A stretch of 64,000 nucleotides of DNA from Hebobacterum sp964559435. Its GTDB lineage: Bacteria > Armatimonadota > Hebobacteria > Hebobacterales > Hebobacteraceae. Position numbers and translations under genes: made by a program. This document shows positions 8,009 through 17,149 of this stretch, one piece after another; the first letter of the stretch is position 1, and every line of letters begins with the position of its first letter. The stretch is from assembly GCA_964559435.1 (NCBI GenBank), contig CAZLHI010000001.1, positions 124,001 through 188,000 on the forward strand, written 5' to 3'. The notes under the pieces were generated by a model that worked only from the letters and a program-made list of their open reading frames with translations, did no database searches and had not been told where the DNA came from.

Positions 8009-8796
8009 GGCCGCGCGTCTGGGTCGGATTCGTCAAGATCTCCCTTCTTTCCCGACTCGCCTATCGAGGCGACCTGCTGCTGTCGATCCTGAGCAGCTCT
8101 CTGTTCCTGCTGGTCTATCTGTCGATCTGGCGAGCGCTCTACCAGAACCCCGGCGCCGAGCAGGAGCGTGTCCCCTACCCGGCCATGGCGCTCTACGTCG
8201 CCGGCGGCAGCGTACTGAGGAGTTGGCTGTCGAGCGATCCGAGCTACTTCCTGAGGAAGATACGCAGCGGAGATATAGCCGGTGACATGCTCAAGCCCCA
8301 TTCTCTCCCAATGGCGCTTCTGGCCCAGAATGTTGGTACCGGGTTGTGGCGGGTGTGCACCGGCGGGCTGCCCGTGTTGGCCATTGGCGTGATCCTGATG
8401 GGGGTGCCACTTCCACGCCCGAGCGACGCGCTCTGGTTCCTGGCCAGCGCATTGCTGGCGGGCGCGCTTTACTTCGCCTACACGCTCATCATCAGCCTCA
8501 CTGCGTTCTGGACGCTCGAGATGCAGGGATTCCACGATCTCCAATGGGCGATCATGGCCTTTGCCAGCGGTACCGTCGTGCCGCTGTGGTTTATGCCGGA
8601 GATTCTAGCAACAGTGCTGAAGGCGCTTCCCTTCCAGCAGATGGGCTTCGTGCCACTGACCTTCTGGAGCGGGCAGGCCGGACAGGCCGGACCAAGGCTT
8701 CTCCTGGGGCAGTTCCTGTGGCTCCTGCCGATGGCTGCTCTGGCGGCGCTGGTCTGGCGGGCCGCCCAGCGCCGGGTCGTCATTCAGGGAGGCTAG
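8005..8796 (+). CDS. ABC-2 family exporter permease (COG4587 type)
   Basis: This 263-residue integral membrane subunit has about six hydrophobic segments. It starts MRPRVWVGFVKISLLSRLAYRG, which resembles the N-terminal amphipathic entry of this permease family (ABC2_membrane_6-like). It overlaps the ATPase gene by 4 bases and is followed 2 bases later by the second permease, so the three proteins are very likely made together as one heteromeric exporter. Confidence 0.82.
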   Translation: MRPRVWVGFVKISLLSRLAYRGDLLLSILSSSLFLLVYLSIWRALYQNPGAEQERVPYPAMALYVAGGSVLRSWLSSDPSYFLRKIRSGDIAGDMLKPHSLPMALLAQNVGTGLWRVCTGGLPVLAIGVILMGVPLPRPSDALWFLASALLAGALYFAYTLIISLTAFWTLEMQGFHDLQWAIMAFASGTVVPLWFMPEILATVLKALPFQQMGFVPLTFWSGQAGQAGPRLLLGQFLWLLPMAALAALVWRAAQRRVVIQGG

Positions 8797-8798
8797 AG

Positions 8799-9599
8799 GT
8801 GGGGAAACTCAAGGCCTATCGGCGGGTGTGGCTGATGGCTCAGAAGGGGCGCATGGAGTACCGCTTCAACTTCTTCGTGGACATATTCGCTCTCTTCGCG
8901 GGCTACGTCGGTCTTGTCGCAAACATCTGGCTGATGACGAACCGCTTCGGGCCCCTGGCCGGCTGGAAGTTCAGCGAGATCGCCTTCCTCTTCGGAACCT
9001 TCTCTGCCTCCTACGGTCTGTCTGCCTACAACTTCTGGCAGTTCACCTTGCTCGGCGGCTTCCTCAGGACCGGCGAATACGACCGGTATCTTCTCCGGCC
9101 CCTCAATCCCGTCGCCTACTACGCGGTGGAGCGGTGCCAGACGCCTGCCCTCGGACAGGTGCTGGGCGGACTCGCCATCATGCTCTATTGCGCAGCCCTG
9201 CTCGAGGTGACGTGGACTCCAGCGCGGGTCGCGTTCGTAGCGGCGATGCTGGTCGCCGGGTCGCTCATCCAGGCTGGAGTCATGCTGCTATCGGCGGCGA
9301 GCTCGTTCTGGACGATGGAGTCGGGCGCGGCCTGGGGAGTGCTCTACTACCCGCTGCGGGAGTTCTGCTTCTACCCACTCGGGGCCTTCGCGAGGCCTAT
9401 CGTCTGGATCGCAACGACGGTGCTGCCGTTTGCGTTCGTGAACTACTTCCCCGCCCAGTACCTGCTCGGGAAGTGGGATATGCTCGGATTCCCCAACTGG
9501 GTGGCCTTCGCCAGCTTCCCGGTAGCGGTCGCGTTCTTCTCCGTCTGCCTGTGGTGTTTCGGCCGAGGCCTGCGGTCCTACCAAAGCAGCGGAACATAG
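8799..9599 (+). CDS. ABC-2 family exporter permease (COG3694 type)
   Basis: This is the second membrane subunit of the exporter, 266 residues from the GTG at 8799. That start lies 2 bases after the previous stop and was chosen over an upstream in-frame ATG that would run through the preceding gene. The sequence VGKLKAYRRVWLMAQKGRM followed by about six hydrophobic helices fits the COG3694 partner of COG4586/COG4587 systems. The segment FLRTGEYDRYLLRPLNPV is typical of that family. Confidence 0.8.
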   Translation: MGKLKAYRRVWLMAQKGRMEYRFNFFVDIFALFAGYVGLVANIWLMTNRFGPLAGWKFSEIAFLFGTFSASYGLSAYNFWQFTLLGGFLRTGEYDRYLLRPLNPVAYYAVERCQTPALGQVLGGLAIMLYCAALLEVTWTPARVAFVAAMLVAGSLIQAGVMLLSAASSFWTMESGAAWGVLYYPLREFCFYPLGAFARPIVWIATTVLPFAFVNYFPAQYLLGKWDMLGFPNWVAFASFPVAVAFFSVCLWCFGRGLRSYQSSGT

Positions 9600-9681
9600 T
9601 CTGCCTCTCCCGCGGCGGGCGCGGGCTTCCCCCTGAAGTCGATTGCCTGTAAAATGTCCGCCGAGGAGCTAGGCCTCTGCC

Positions 9682-10956
9682 GTGAGATTCATCTGCCGCA
9701 ACTCAAAGCTCACCGGTGAGGTGCGCATACCTGGATCGAAGTCTCACACGATCCGGGCGGTTGCCATCGCCTCCCTGGCGGCCGGAGAGAGCGCCATTCG
9801 CGCGTCGCTCGACTCGAACGACACGCGTGCGGCCATCCAGGCCTACCGCGCCCTCGGCGCTGACATGGAAGTGCAGGGCGACACCTGGGTCGTCAAGGGC
9901 ACCGGCGGCGACCTGCGCGCCCCCGAGGACGTCATCGACGTGCGCAACTCTGGCGTGACCTTGAGAACGAGCATGGCGTCCTGTGCTCTGCTGCGCGAGG
10001 GCGTGGCTGTGTTGACCGGTGACGAGCAGATCAGACGTCGCCCCGCCGGTCCTCTGGCCGCCTCCCTCAACGATCTCGGCGCCAGCGTTCGATCAACTCG
10101 GGGCACCGGCACTGCTCCCTTCCTTGTCGAGGGACGGCTGCGCGGTGGGGAGACTTCCATCGAGGCCGTGACGAGCCAGTACCTGAGCGCGCTGCTCATC
10201 AACTGCCCTCTGGCCGATGGCGACACGATCATCCGCGTCCCTCTGCTGAACGAGGCCCCCTATGTAGAGATGACGCTGGATTGGCTACGGCAGCACGGCA
10301 TCAGGCTGGAGCAAGATGGGTTGCGGGAGTTCCGCATGCTCGGCGGACAACAGTATGAACCCGTCAACCGGCCCATCCCGGCCGACTTCTCCTCCGCCAC
10401 GTTCTTCCTTGGCGCAGGAGCACTCGGCGACAATGACGTCATTCTGCGCGGCCTCGACATGGACGACACCCAGGGCGACAAGGCCGTGGTGGAGTTCGTG
10501 AGGCAGATGGGGGCGCGGGTGAACGTGGAGGAAGATGCCATCCGCATCCAGCCGGGCGAGCTCCTCGGGTGCGAGCTCGACTTGAATGCCACACCCGACC
10601 CGCTGCCGATGCTGTCAGTCTTGGGGTGCTTTGCCAGGGGCACGACGCGCCTGGTGAATGTGCCCCAGGCGCGCCTGAAGGAGAGCGATCGCATCGCCGT
10701 GATGGCTGCCGAACTGGCGAAGCTCGGTGGGCAAGTCGAGGAGCTAGAGGACGGCATTGTCGTGCACGAAAGCTCGCTGAAGGGCGCGGAGGTGGATGGC
10801 CACGGCGACCATCGCGTGGTGATGGCGCTGGCCGTAGCCGGCTGCTCGATACCGGGCACAACCGTCGTGCAGGGGGCAGAGGCGGCCGCCGTCACCTATC
10901 CCGAGTTCAGGGATCACCTTGCATCGCTCGGCGGCGACATCGTCTCGGAAACGTAG
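9682..10956 (+). CDS. aroA: 3-phosphoshikimate 1-carboxyvinyltransferase (EPSP synthase)
   Basis: This cytosolic shikimate-pathway enzyme transfers enolpyruvyl from PEP to shikimate-3-phosphate. It has 424 residues, a normal length. Signatures: PGSKSHTIRAVAIA near residue 18 (the catalytic lysine region), DVRNSGVTLRT near 87 (usually GNAGTAMR, so somewhat divergent), the substrate-binding SQYLSALL, and DGHGDHRVVMALAVAG near residue 373 (the RxxxHDHR-type segment). The start is GTG at 9682. It is followed 31 bases later by aroC, the next enzyme of the pathway. Confidence 0.92.
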   Translation: MRFICRNSKLTGEVRIPGSKSHTIRAVAIASLAAGESAIRASLDSNDTRAAIQAYRALGADMEVQGDTWVVKGTGGDLRAPEDVIDVRNSGVTLRTSMASCALLREGVAVLTGDEQIRRRPAGPLAASLNDLGASVRSTRGTGTAPFLVEGRLRGGETSIEAVTSQYLSALLINCPLADGDTIIRVPLLNEAPYVEMTLDWLRQHGIRLEQDGLREFRMLGGQQYEPVNRPIPADFSSATFFLGAGALGDNDVILRGLDMDDTQGDKAVVEFVRQMGARVNVEEDAIRIQPGELLGCELDLNATPDPLPMLSVLGCFARGTTRLVNVPQARLKESDRIAVMAAELAKLGGQVEELEDGIVVHESSLKGAEVDGHGDHRVVMALAVAGCSIPGTTVVQGAEAAAVTYPEFRDHLASLGGDIVSET

Positions 10957-10987
10957 GATCCCCTCAGCGAACGTCTGGAGGTAGCAC

Positions 10988-12316
10988 ATGCTTGGATGTA
11001 CCCTGGGAACGCTGTTCAGAGTGACGGTCGCCGGAGGCTCTTACCAGGAAGGTCTGGCCTCCCATATCCAGGGCGTGCCACCGGGGCTTCTCATAACGGA
11101 GGAGGAGATCTATCGCGATCTGCTCGTGCGCAAGCCCGGCCAGGGCGAGCTTTCATCTCCCCGGCGCGAGCCCGACATACCGATCATCTACAGCGGGGTC
11201 AATGCGGCAGACACGATGCCGGGCTTCGAGAACGAGGGCCGTACGAACGGGACGCCGCTCGTCGTCCTCATCCCGAACCTCGACCGACACTTCGAGCATA
11301 TCGAGCAGTATCAGGTAACGAACCGAACACCTCGTCCCGGCCACGCCTCCTATGCCTCCTACCGGAAGTACGGCGAGTGGGACGATGCGATAGGGGCCGG
11401 CTTCTTCAGCGGCCGCTACACCTCCACCATCGTCGCGGCGGGAGCGGTTGCCAAGCGCATCCTTGAGGATCACGGCGTCGAGGTCGTCGCCTATGTGAAG
11501 GAGGCGGCCGGGGTGCGAATGCCAGAGCTGTCGCTGGACGAGATCCGACCTAAGGTGGCGGCCTATAAGGAGGTCAGAAGGGATCACGATCCCGTCTACC
11601 GGGCCGTCTTCGCCTCCGGCCGAATCAAGCCCGGAATGCGCTTCCTCGAGAAGATGGCCGTGCTGGCCGACTTTGAGCAGCAGATCCCCGATCTCCAGTG
11701 GCCGCCCATAGATGAGGCCGCCGTGCGCAAGGAGCGCGGAATCCATCCGAAGCTCAACTGCCCCCACCTGCCGACGGCGGACGAGATGTATCGCCGCATC
11801 ATGGAGATCACCGAGGGTGGCGATTCCAGCGGCGGCGTGGTCGAGGTGGTGGCGACCGGCGTGCCAGCCGGGCTCGGCGAACCGGTTTTCCGCAAGCTCG
11901 ACGGCGATCTGGGCCGCATGATGAGCATCGGGACCGTGAAGGCGGTCCAGATCGGGGCCGGGATCGCGGCCAAAGACAGCACGGGCTCCCAATTCAACGA
12001 TCAGATGCGGATGAAGGATGGCAAGGTTACCTTCACCTCCAACAACGCCGGCGGAATCACGGGCGGCCTGACGACGGGACAGGACATCGTCGTTCGCCTC
12101 ACCGTGAAGCCGACTCCTACCATCGCGAAGCCGCAGCAAACCATCGACAAGGTATCTCTAGAGAACAAGGAGCTGGCCGCTGTCACGCGGCGCGATCCCA
12201 CGATTGTCCCGCGCGTGTGGCCTGTAGCGGAGGCCTTCACGGCGCTGCTGCTGCTGGACCATTACATGATGCACCTGGCCTATCAATCGATCGCGCAGAA
12301 GTCTGACACAGGGTGA
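10988..12316 (+). CDS. aroC: Chorismate synthase, divergent (catalytic-site histidine not conserved)
   Basis: This FMN-dependent enzyme converts EPSP to chorismate, the last shikimate step, and it directly follows aroA. The fold is recognisable from GVPPGLLITEEEIYRDL, SPRREPD, RPGHASYASYRKYG, SNNAGGITGGLTTGQ and the C-terminal RDPTIVPRVWPVAEA. It differs at important places. The usual FGESHG near the N-terminus reads AGGSYQEG (residues 15-22), so the first conserved histidine is gone and two residues are inserted. The GGGRSSARET loop reads SGRYTSTIVAAG. At 442 residues it is longer than the usual 350-400. The ATG follows a good GGAGG site. It is either a lineage-specific working variant or a paralogue; a normal copy elsewhere cannot be excluded. 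Confidence 0.85.
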   Translation: MLGCTLGTLFRVTVAGGSYQEGLASHIQGVPPGLLITEEEIYRDLLVRKPGQGELSSPRREPDIPIIYSGVNAADTMPGFENEGRTNGTPLVVLIPNLDRHFEHIEQYQVTNRTPRPGHASYASYRKYGEWDDAIGAGFFSGRYTSTIVAAGAVAKRILEDHGVEVVAYVKEAAGVRMPELSLDEIRPKVAAYKEVRRDHDPVYRAVFASGRIKPGMRFLEKMAVLADFEQQIPDLQWPPIDEAAVRKERGIHPKLNCPHLPTADEMYRRIMEITEGGDSSGGVVEVVATGVPAGLGEPVFRKLDGDLGRMMSIGTVKAVQIGAGIAAKDSTGSQFNDQMRMKDGKVTFTSNNAGGITGGLTTGQDIVVRLTVKPTPTIAKPQQTIDKVSLENKELAAVTRRDPTIVPRVWPVAEAFTALLLLDHYMMHLAYQSIAQKSDTG

Positions 12317-12327
12317 CGAAGTAGCTG

Positions 12328-14034
12328 ATGAACTCCCTTTCGCTGGCTGCAGTCAGCTGCGGCGCGCTCTATCTTGGGTACCTGCTCTATAGCCGCCTCA
12401 TCGCGCGGCTGTGGGACTTCCAGCCGGACCGTTCAACTCCCGCGATGGAAGCGCCCGATGGTGTGGACTACGTCGCCGCGCGCCACTGGACGATGCTCTT
12501 CGGCCATCACTTCGCCAGCATCGCCGGCGTGGCGCCGGTTGTCGGACCTGTTTTGGCTTGTGCCGTGTGGGGTTGGCTGCCGGCCCTGATCTGGGTTGTG
12601 GTTGGGTCGATCTTCCTCGGCGCTGTGCACGACTTCTCGAGCCTGATGGCCTCTCTGCGAGCGCGAGGCAGGTCCATTGCCGAATTGGCCGAGTCGTATC
12701 TCGGCCATCGGGTCAGAGTCATATTCGGCGCTTTTCTGTGGCTCACGCTGGTGTTGGTCGTGGCGGTGTTCGCCCGGTTCGGCGCCATGACTCTCACCCA
12801 GGAACCACGGGTCGTTGTCCCTACGTTCGCTGTCATCCCCGTCGCTCTCATCGTCGGTATGATGCTGTATCGCTGGCGGTGGCCCCAAGTGCCTGCCACG
12901 GTGTTGGGGATTGGCATGCTGGCGGGGATGCTCGTGGTGGGCTACTACTATCCGGTAAGGGAGCCGTGGGGCGAGCATACGCTGTTGGTCTGGACCGTCA
13001 TATTGCTGGTATACGCGTACGCCGCCTCAATCACGCCCGTCAATCTCCTCCTCCAGCCGCGCGACTATCTTTCTACGTTCGTCCTCTACATCGGCCTCAT
13101 CGCCGGTTACGTGGGACTGGTCCTCACCCGACCGCAGATCCAGGCCCCTGCCGTTCTCTCCTACAGCGGCGCCAGAGGCCCGCTCTGGCCGATGCTCTTT
13201 GTCATCGTCGCCTGCGGCGCCATCTCCGGCTTCCACAGCCTCGTGGCAAGCGGCACCACCGCCAAGCAGCTCGCGCGCGAGGCGGACGCGCCGCGCATCG
13301 GCTATGGAGCCATGATCGTCGAAGCGACGCTGGCGGTGCTGGCGATAGTCGCGGTCACAGCAGGCCTTGGATGGCGCTCCGGCCAAACCCCGCTCGCCGC
13401 CGTCGTCGAGCAGGGCGGCCCGTCGCCGCTCGTCGTCTTCGCTAACGGCTTCGCCACTCTCACCGAGCCGCTGTTCCGGAATCCGGCTTTGGGAGCGCTA
13501 GTGGCGATGACGGTTCTGAAGACCTTCGTAATGACTACGCTGGACTCGGCGACGCGGATCACGCGCTACATAGGCGAGGAGCTCTTCGCCGAAGGGCTCG
13601 GCATCCGGCCCCTCAAGAACCGCTTCCTTTCCACTGCTCTCATCATCGGAGCCGCGTTCTACTTGTCCATCGGCTCGTGGCAAAGCGTCTGGCCTGTCTT
13701 CGGAAGTGCGAACCAGCTCATCGCGGCACTGGCACTCCTTGTGCTGACCGTGGTGCTGTGGCGTCGCCGAAGCCCGGTGAGCTACACGCTGCTTCCGTTC
13801 CTCTTCATGATTGCGACAACCGTCGGGGCGCTCGTCTATCAATGCCGGGGGTTCCTCGCGAGCCGCCAGATCGGACTCGCCGCGATCAGTCTTGCGCTGA
13901 TCGTGCTTGCCGTCCTGATGCTTTTGGACAGCATCCGCGTCGTCGTGAGGGAGCGATCTCTGCGGTCGGAGCAATCCGAAGAGCTGGTAGAGGAAGAGGC
14001 AGTGCGCACGGGCGTCGGTGCAGAGGGCGACTAG
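12328..14034 (+). CDS. cstA: Carbon starvation protein A family transporter
   Basis: This 568-residue polytopic membrane protein belongs to the CstA family, which includes pyruvate and peptide transporters. Typical segments are DGVDYVAARHWTMLFGHHFASIAG near residue 45, GPVLACAVWGWLPALIW, VHDFSSLMASLRARGRSI, the Ser/His stretch AISGFHSLVASGTTAKQLA near residue 304, and FGSANQLIAALALL near residue 460. About 16 hydrophobic helices are visible. It begins 11 bases after aroC and may be co-transcribed with it, though no functional link is evident. No btsS/btsR-like regulators are adjacent. Confidence 0.92.
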   Translation: MNSLSLAAVSCGALYLGYLLYSRLIARLWDFQPDRSTPAMEAPDGVDYVAARHWTMLFGHHFASIAGVAPVVGPVLACAVWGWLPALIWVVVGSIFLGAVHDFSSLMASLRARGRSIAELAESYLGHRVRVIFGAFLWLTLVLVVAVFARFGAMTLTQEPRVVVPTFAVIPVALIVGMMLYRWRWPQVPATVLGIGMLAGMLVVGYYYPVREPWGEHTLLVWTVILLVYAYAASITPVNLLLQPRDYLSTFVLYIGLIAGYVGLVLTRPQIQAPAVLSYSGARGPLWPMLFVIVACGAISGFHSLVASGTTAKQLAREADAPRIGYGAMIVEATLAVLAIVAVTAGLGWRSGQTPLAAVVEQGGPSPLVVFANGFATLTEPLFRNPALGALVAMTVLKTFVMTTLDSATRITRYIGEELFAEGLGIRPLKNRFLSTALIIGAAFYLSIGSWQSVWPVFGSANQLIAALALLVLTVVLWRRRSPVSYTLLPFLFMIATTVGALVYQCRGFLASRQIGLAAISLALIVLAVLMLLDSIRVVVRERSLRSEQSEELVEEEAVRTGVGAEGD

Positions 14035-14089
14035 GCCGGGTCCCTGCGCAGAGCGCAGAGAAGATCGATTGCTCGCTCGACGTGCTGGA

Positions 14090-14236
14090 TACAGCCGTCC
14101 GATACCATGCGACCCTCCGTCGCAGGCCGTCCAGCACGCTCACGCTCGCCCTGTATCCGAGCAGCACCTTGGCGCGACCGATATCGGCCTGCGAATGCCG
14201 GACCGCGCCCTGACCGCCAGGCATCCGTTCTATCCG
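14090..14236 (-). pseudogene. C-terminal remnant of an NDP-sugar epimerase
   Basis: Downstream of galU on the minus strand, one frame reads GAVRHSQADIGRAKVLLGY, then RASVSVLDGLRRRVAWYRTAV. This closely matches the end of GalE/UDP-glucuronate 4-epimerase-type short-chain dehydrogenases (family pattern DVRHSxADIxxAxxLLGYxPxVxxxEGLRRTVxWY). About 48 codons of similarity are left. The Rossmann glycine motif and YxxxK active site are absent, and galU occupies the upstream DNA. The surrounding frame stays open but has no matching start. I read it as a decayed gene that once ended the same sugar-nucleotide operon. Confidence 0.7.
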
Positions 14237-14309
14237 ACATTGTGCGCCAGTGGGACCCGTCAGCACATCAGCTGAGCGATTGACCGGCATCCGCTCGCGA
14301 CGCTGACCC

Positions 14310-15218
14310 TCACCTCCCCTTACGCCGAAGGCGCTTCCGCAGCCAGCTGCGCATGGCCATTCCGTGTTCTGGATCTGCAAGGCTGAGCTCGGCGAAGGCC
14401 TGGTAGTAGCTCAGGAAGTTCCCTATATCCAGGCGGTGCTCGCCCTTGCGCAATCGCACACACAGGACCTCGTGTCCCTCGCCAAGCAAGAGGCGCAGCG
14501 CGTCGGTGAGCCAGAGTTCCCCGCCGACCCCAGGCTTGATCCTGCGTATCGCGTCGAATATGGATGGTTCAAGGACGTACCGCCCCGCGGCCGCGAGGTT
14601 ACTTGGCGCTTTGCTCGGGGAGGGTTTCTCGATGAGCCCACGGATCGCAAACACACTGCCCGCGCTTTCCTTGGGCGCTACGATCCCGTACCGATTGACC
14701 GCCTCGCGGGGCACTTCCTCGACGGCAATGGTGGCCGCCGGCCGCCGCTCGCTGTGTACGTCAACCATTCGCTCCAGCACGGGCCTCTGCGAGCGTGAAA
14801 CCAGAATCGAGTCCCCGAGCGCCACTACAAAGGGCTGTCCGCCCGCAAATGGCTCCGCAATGGCCACCGCGTCCGCCAGGCCCCGCGGATGACTCTGACG
14901 GGCATGAAAGAAGCTGAGGTCCATCCAGGGCTGATGCTCCTCCTCGTTCAGCGACGCGTCGCGGTCCAGATGATCCTCTATCGCACGCTTGCCCTGGCCG
15001 GAGATCAGCAGCACCTCCTGCAGCCCACAGGCGGCCAGCTCCTCGACGACGTGTTGTATGGTGGGCCTGCGGCCGACGGGCAGCATCTCCTTCGGCTGCG
15101 ATCGAGTCGCGGGCATCAAGCGCGTCCCTCTCCCGGCAGCCGGCACGACTGCCTTCGTAATCGACACGTGTTGGCGCGATGCGGCTATCCGCGTAGGTCG
15201 CGATCTCTTGCCGGTCAA
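14310..15218 (-). CDS. galU: UTP--glucose-1-phosphate uridylyltransferase
   Basis: This enzyme makes UDP-glucose from UTP and glucose-1-phosphate. Residues 20-45 hold the nucleotidyltransferase signature AVVPAAGRGTRLMPATRSQP, followed by KEMLPVG; VVALGDSILV near 130 and GLIEKPSPSKAPSNLAAAGRYV near 190 are the GalU-type sugar-binding segments. The TTG at 15218 is preferred because AGGAG lies 7 bases upstream; a GTG at 15167 is the alternative. It starts immediately after the GHMP-kinase stop, so the two are coupled. The likely role is UDP-sugar supply for envelope polysaccharide, possibly also uridylylating the product of the kinase next door. Confidence 0.9.
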   Translation of the reverse strand: MTGKRSRPTRIAASRQHVSITKAVVPAAGRGTRLMPATRSQPKEMLPVGRRPTIQHVVEELAACGLQEVLLISGQGKRAIEDHLDRDASLNEEEHQPWMDLSFFHARQSHPRGLADAVAIAEPFAGGQPFVVALGDSILVSRSQRPVLERMVDVHSERRPAATIAVEEVPREAVNRYGIVAPKESAGSVFAIRGLIEKPSPSKAPSNLAAAGRYVLEPSIFDAIRRIKPGVGGELWLTDALRLLLGEGHEVLCVRLRKGEHRLDIGNFLSYYQAFAELSLADPEHGMAMRSWLRKRLRRKGR

Positions 15219-16226
15219 CTAGAAAGCTCCTATGGACCGATAGCGATATCCCTGCTCTTGGTACGCCCTCGAAAGCGCTTCTTCGGAACGGCTATCGCCC
15301 AGCAGAATCAGCGCAGCCCCACTCGATCCCGGCAGTTTCGCCGCCAGCCCCTGCTCCCGAGCGATCTCGACGAGCCGTATGTTATGGGCTCCGAGCGCTG
15401 CGTCGCCGAACAGCTTCCTCCGCAGCTCGAAGTTGCGGTTGATGAGCCGGGCGAGGCTCTTCTGATCCCCTCCACTGAGCGCTTTCTTGCCGAGCAGCGC
15501 GCACCGCGCGATCCCGGCCATGCTTTTCCTGACCTCTCGGTCGCCCCGCTCCCAGCGGTATCTCACCTCCGAGTGCACCCTTCCCGACTCGAGCGTTCCG
15601 AACTGGTCCTCTGCGAGGTATGCGAGCCCAAAGCGCGGCAGCGAGCGGGAACTCAGCCTCGTGTACTTCCCCTTGCCGGCGGAGAAATCCATATAGGCCA
15701 GGCCGCCATAGCTCTGCACGACTCGATCCTGCAGGCCGGCGGCAATGCCCAGCTCCTTTGTCTCCACGCTGAGGGCGAGCTCCGCGAGTTGGCGTGCCAG
15801 CACCTTGCGCTCCGGCACGCGGTGGAACTTCAGCAGCGCCCGCAGGGTGGCGATGATCATGGCGCTGGACCCGCCGAGGCCGGACTGGCGAGGTATGCTC
15901 GTCTCGTACTCTATCGTAAAGTTCGCGCGTCGCAGCTTGATGCTGCGCTCGCGCGCATACTCGACGAACCGCTTGCAGGCAGCAAACACAACGCGCTGCA
16001 TCCCATAGTAGCCGTGTCGCTCGACAGAGTTGACGAGGTCCAGTAGATTGGCGAACTCGGTTCGGTCATGCTCGGGATGCGGCCGCAGCGTCACGGAGGG
16101 GCTCTCCCATAGTCGCACGCGCGCGCAGAAATCCCGAATCAGAAAGGAGATGACTTTCCCTCCATACATGTCAGAAGGGTTCCCCAGGAGGCCCGCCCTC
16201 GCGTGCACCTCCGTACGGATGATCAT
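15219..16226 (-). CDS. GHMP-family sugar kinase, glucuronokinase-like
   Basis: This is a 335-residue kinase of the galactokinase/homoserine-kinase fold. Motif 1 is ARAGLLGNPSDMYGGKV near residue 8, motif 2 (ATP loop) is IPRQSGLGGSSAMIIATLRA near residue 125, and motif 3 is KLPGSSGAALILL near residue 297. The GNPSD start and the PGSSGA motif resemble plant-type glucuronokinases and related sugar-1-kinases more than GalK. The ATG at 16226 has an excellent GGAGG 8 bases upstream. It sits between rmlA-like and galU genes, so a route from free sugar to sugar-1-phosphate to UDP-sugar is plausible. The exact sugar is inferred, not proven. Confidence 0.75.
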   Translation of the reverse strand: MIIRTEVHARAGLLGNPSDMYGGKVISFLIRDFCARVRLWESPSVTLRPHPEHDRTEFANLLDLVNSVERHGYYGMQRVVFAACKRFVEYARERSIKLRRANFTIEYETSIPRQSGLGGSSAMIIATLRALLKFHRVPERKVLARQLAELALSVETKELGIAAGLQDRVVQSYGGLAYMDFSAGKGKYTRLSSRSLPRFGLAYLAEDQFGTLESGRVHSEVRYRWERGDREVRKSMAGIARCALLGKKALSGGDQKSLARLINRNFELRRKLFGDAALGAHNIRLVEIAREQGLAAKLPGSSGAALILLGDSRSEEALSRAYQEQGYRYRSIGAF

Positions 16227-16242
16227 CCCGGCGCCTCCTCCG

Positions 16243-17010
16243 TCACGTCGGCTCCGATTGCGAGACGCGGGGCAGGAAGCGTTTCTCCCCTCGTTGCCGC
16301 GACTCGGCCACCACGCGATTCGCCTCGAAGAGGCTGTCGAACGACCCACAATCCAGCCAAAGCCCGTCGAGTTCGCACCATGTCATCAGGTTGTCCTGAA
16401 TGTAGCAGTTATTGACGGAGGTTATCTCGAGTTCCCCGCGGGCGGACGGCTTTGCCTGGCGTATGTAGCCAAACGCGCGCTCGTCGTAGATGTAGAAGCC
16501 CGTGACTGCGTAGTTGCTCTTCGGCTCCCGTGGCTTCTCCTCGATAGCGACGACGCGCGCAGGGTCCCCTGGATCGAACACGGCCACGCCGTAGTCCCGC
16601 GGGTCGGGCACGTCCTTGAGGAAGAGATGGGCGCCCTGCTCAAAGCTTCCGACCGCGGGCCCCAAATCGGCATCTGTGAAGTTGTCCCCTAGGACGACCG
16701 TGATCGGCTCCCCGTCAGCGAAGTCCTCGGCCACGCTCAGGGCATCGGCAATGCCTCCCTCTCCCTCCTGGTAGCCGTACTCCAGGCGCCTGATGCCCAG
16801 GTCTTTCCCTGTGCCGAGCACCCGCAGGAAGTCCCCAGCGTGCGGCCCACCGGTGACGATCAGGATGTGATCGATGCCTGCACGCAGCAAGTTGTCTATG
16901 GCATAATGCACCATGCACCGATCATACACCGGCAGCAGGTGCTTGTTCGTCGCCTTCGTGAGCGGAAACAGCCGGCTCCCCAGGCCCCCCGCGAGGATTA
17001 CCCCCTTCAC
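16243..17010 (-). CDS. rmlA: RmlA-like glucose-1-phosphate nucleotidyltransferase
   Basis: This 255-residue nucleotidyltransferase starts MKGVILAGGLGSRLFPLTK, the RmlA-type NTP-binding loop, with the conserved KHLLPVYDRCMVHYAID next. Further marks are VVLGDNFTD near residue 110, AIEEKPREPKSNYAVTGFYIY near 158 and a WLDCGSFDSLFEA end. It is shorter than classical RmlA (about 290), as in the short-form dTDP-glucose synthases. The expected product is dTDP-glucose, feeding RmlB about 3 kb away on the same strand. It is the first gene of the rmlA-kinase-galU run and diverges from the glycosyltransferase gene. Confidence 0.88.
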   Translation of the reverse strand: MKGVILAGGLGSRLFPLTKATNKHLLPVYDRCMVHYAIDNLLRAGIDHILIVTGGPHAGDFLRVLGTGKDLGIRRLEYGYQEGEGGIADALSVAEDFADGEPITVVLGDNFTDADLGPAVGSFEQGAHLFLKDVPDPRDYGVAVFDPGDPARVVAIEEKPREPKSNYAVTGFYIYDERAFGYIRQAKPSARGELEITSVNNCYIQDNLMTWCELDGLWLDCGSFDSLFEANRVVAESRQRGEKRFLPRVSQSEPT

Positions 17011-17149
17011 TGCTGAGCCTCCTATCGCGCGCGTCCGTCGTGACTCACACCGCGACTTCTGCGAGTGCCGATGGCAGTCCTTCCGCGGCCGCCCAGAGGG
17101 GAAGTGCCTTGCCCCGGTGAAGCGAAGTCAGCGGCGGCGGAGCAGGCCG

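Noticed and set aside
12411..13445. 344-codon frame inside cstA
   Set aside because: It is fully inside cstA with shadow-type composition and no start signal.
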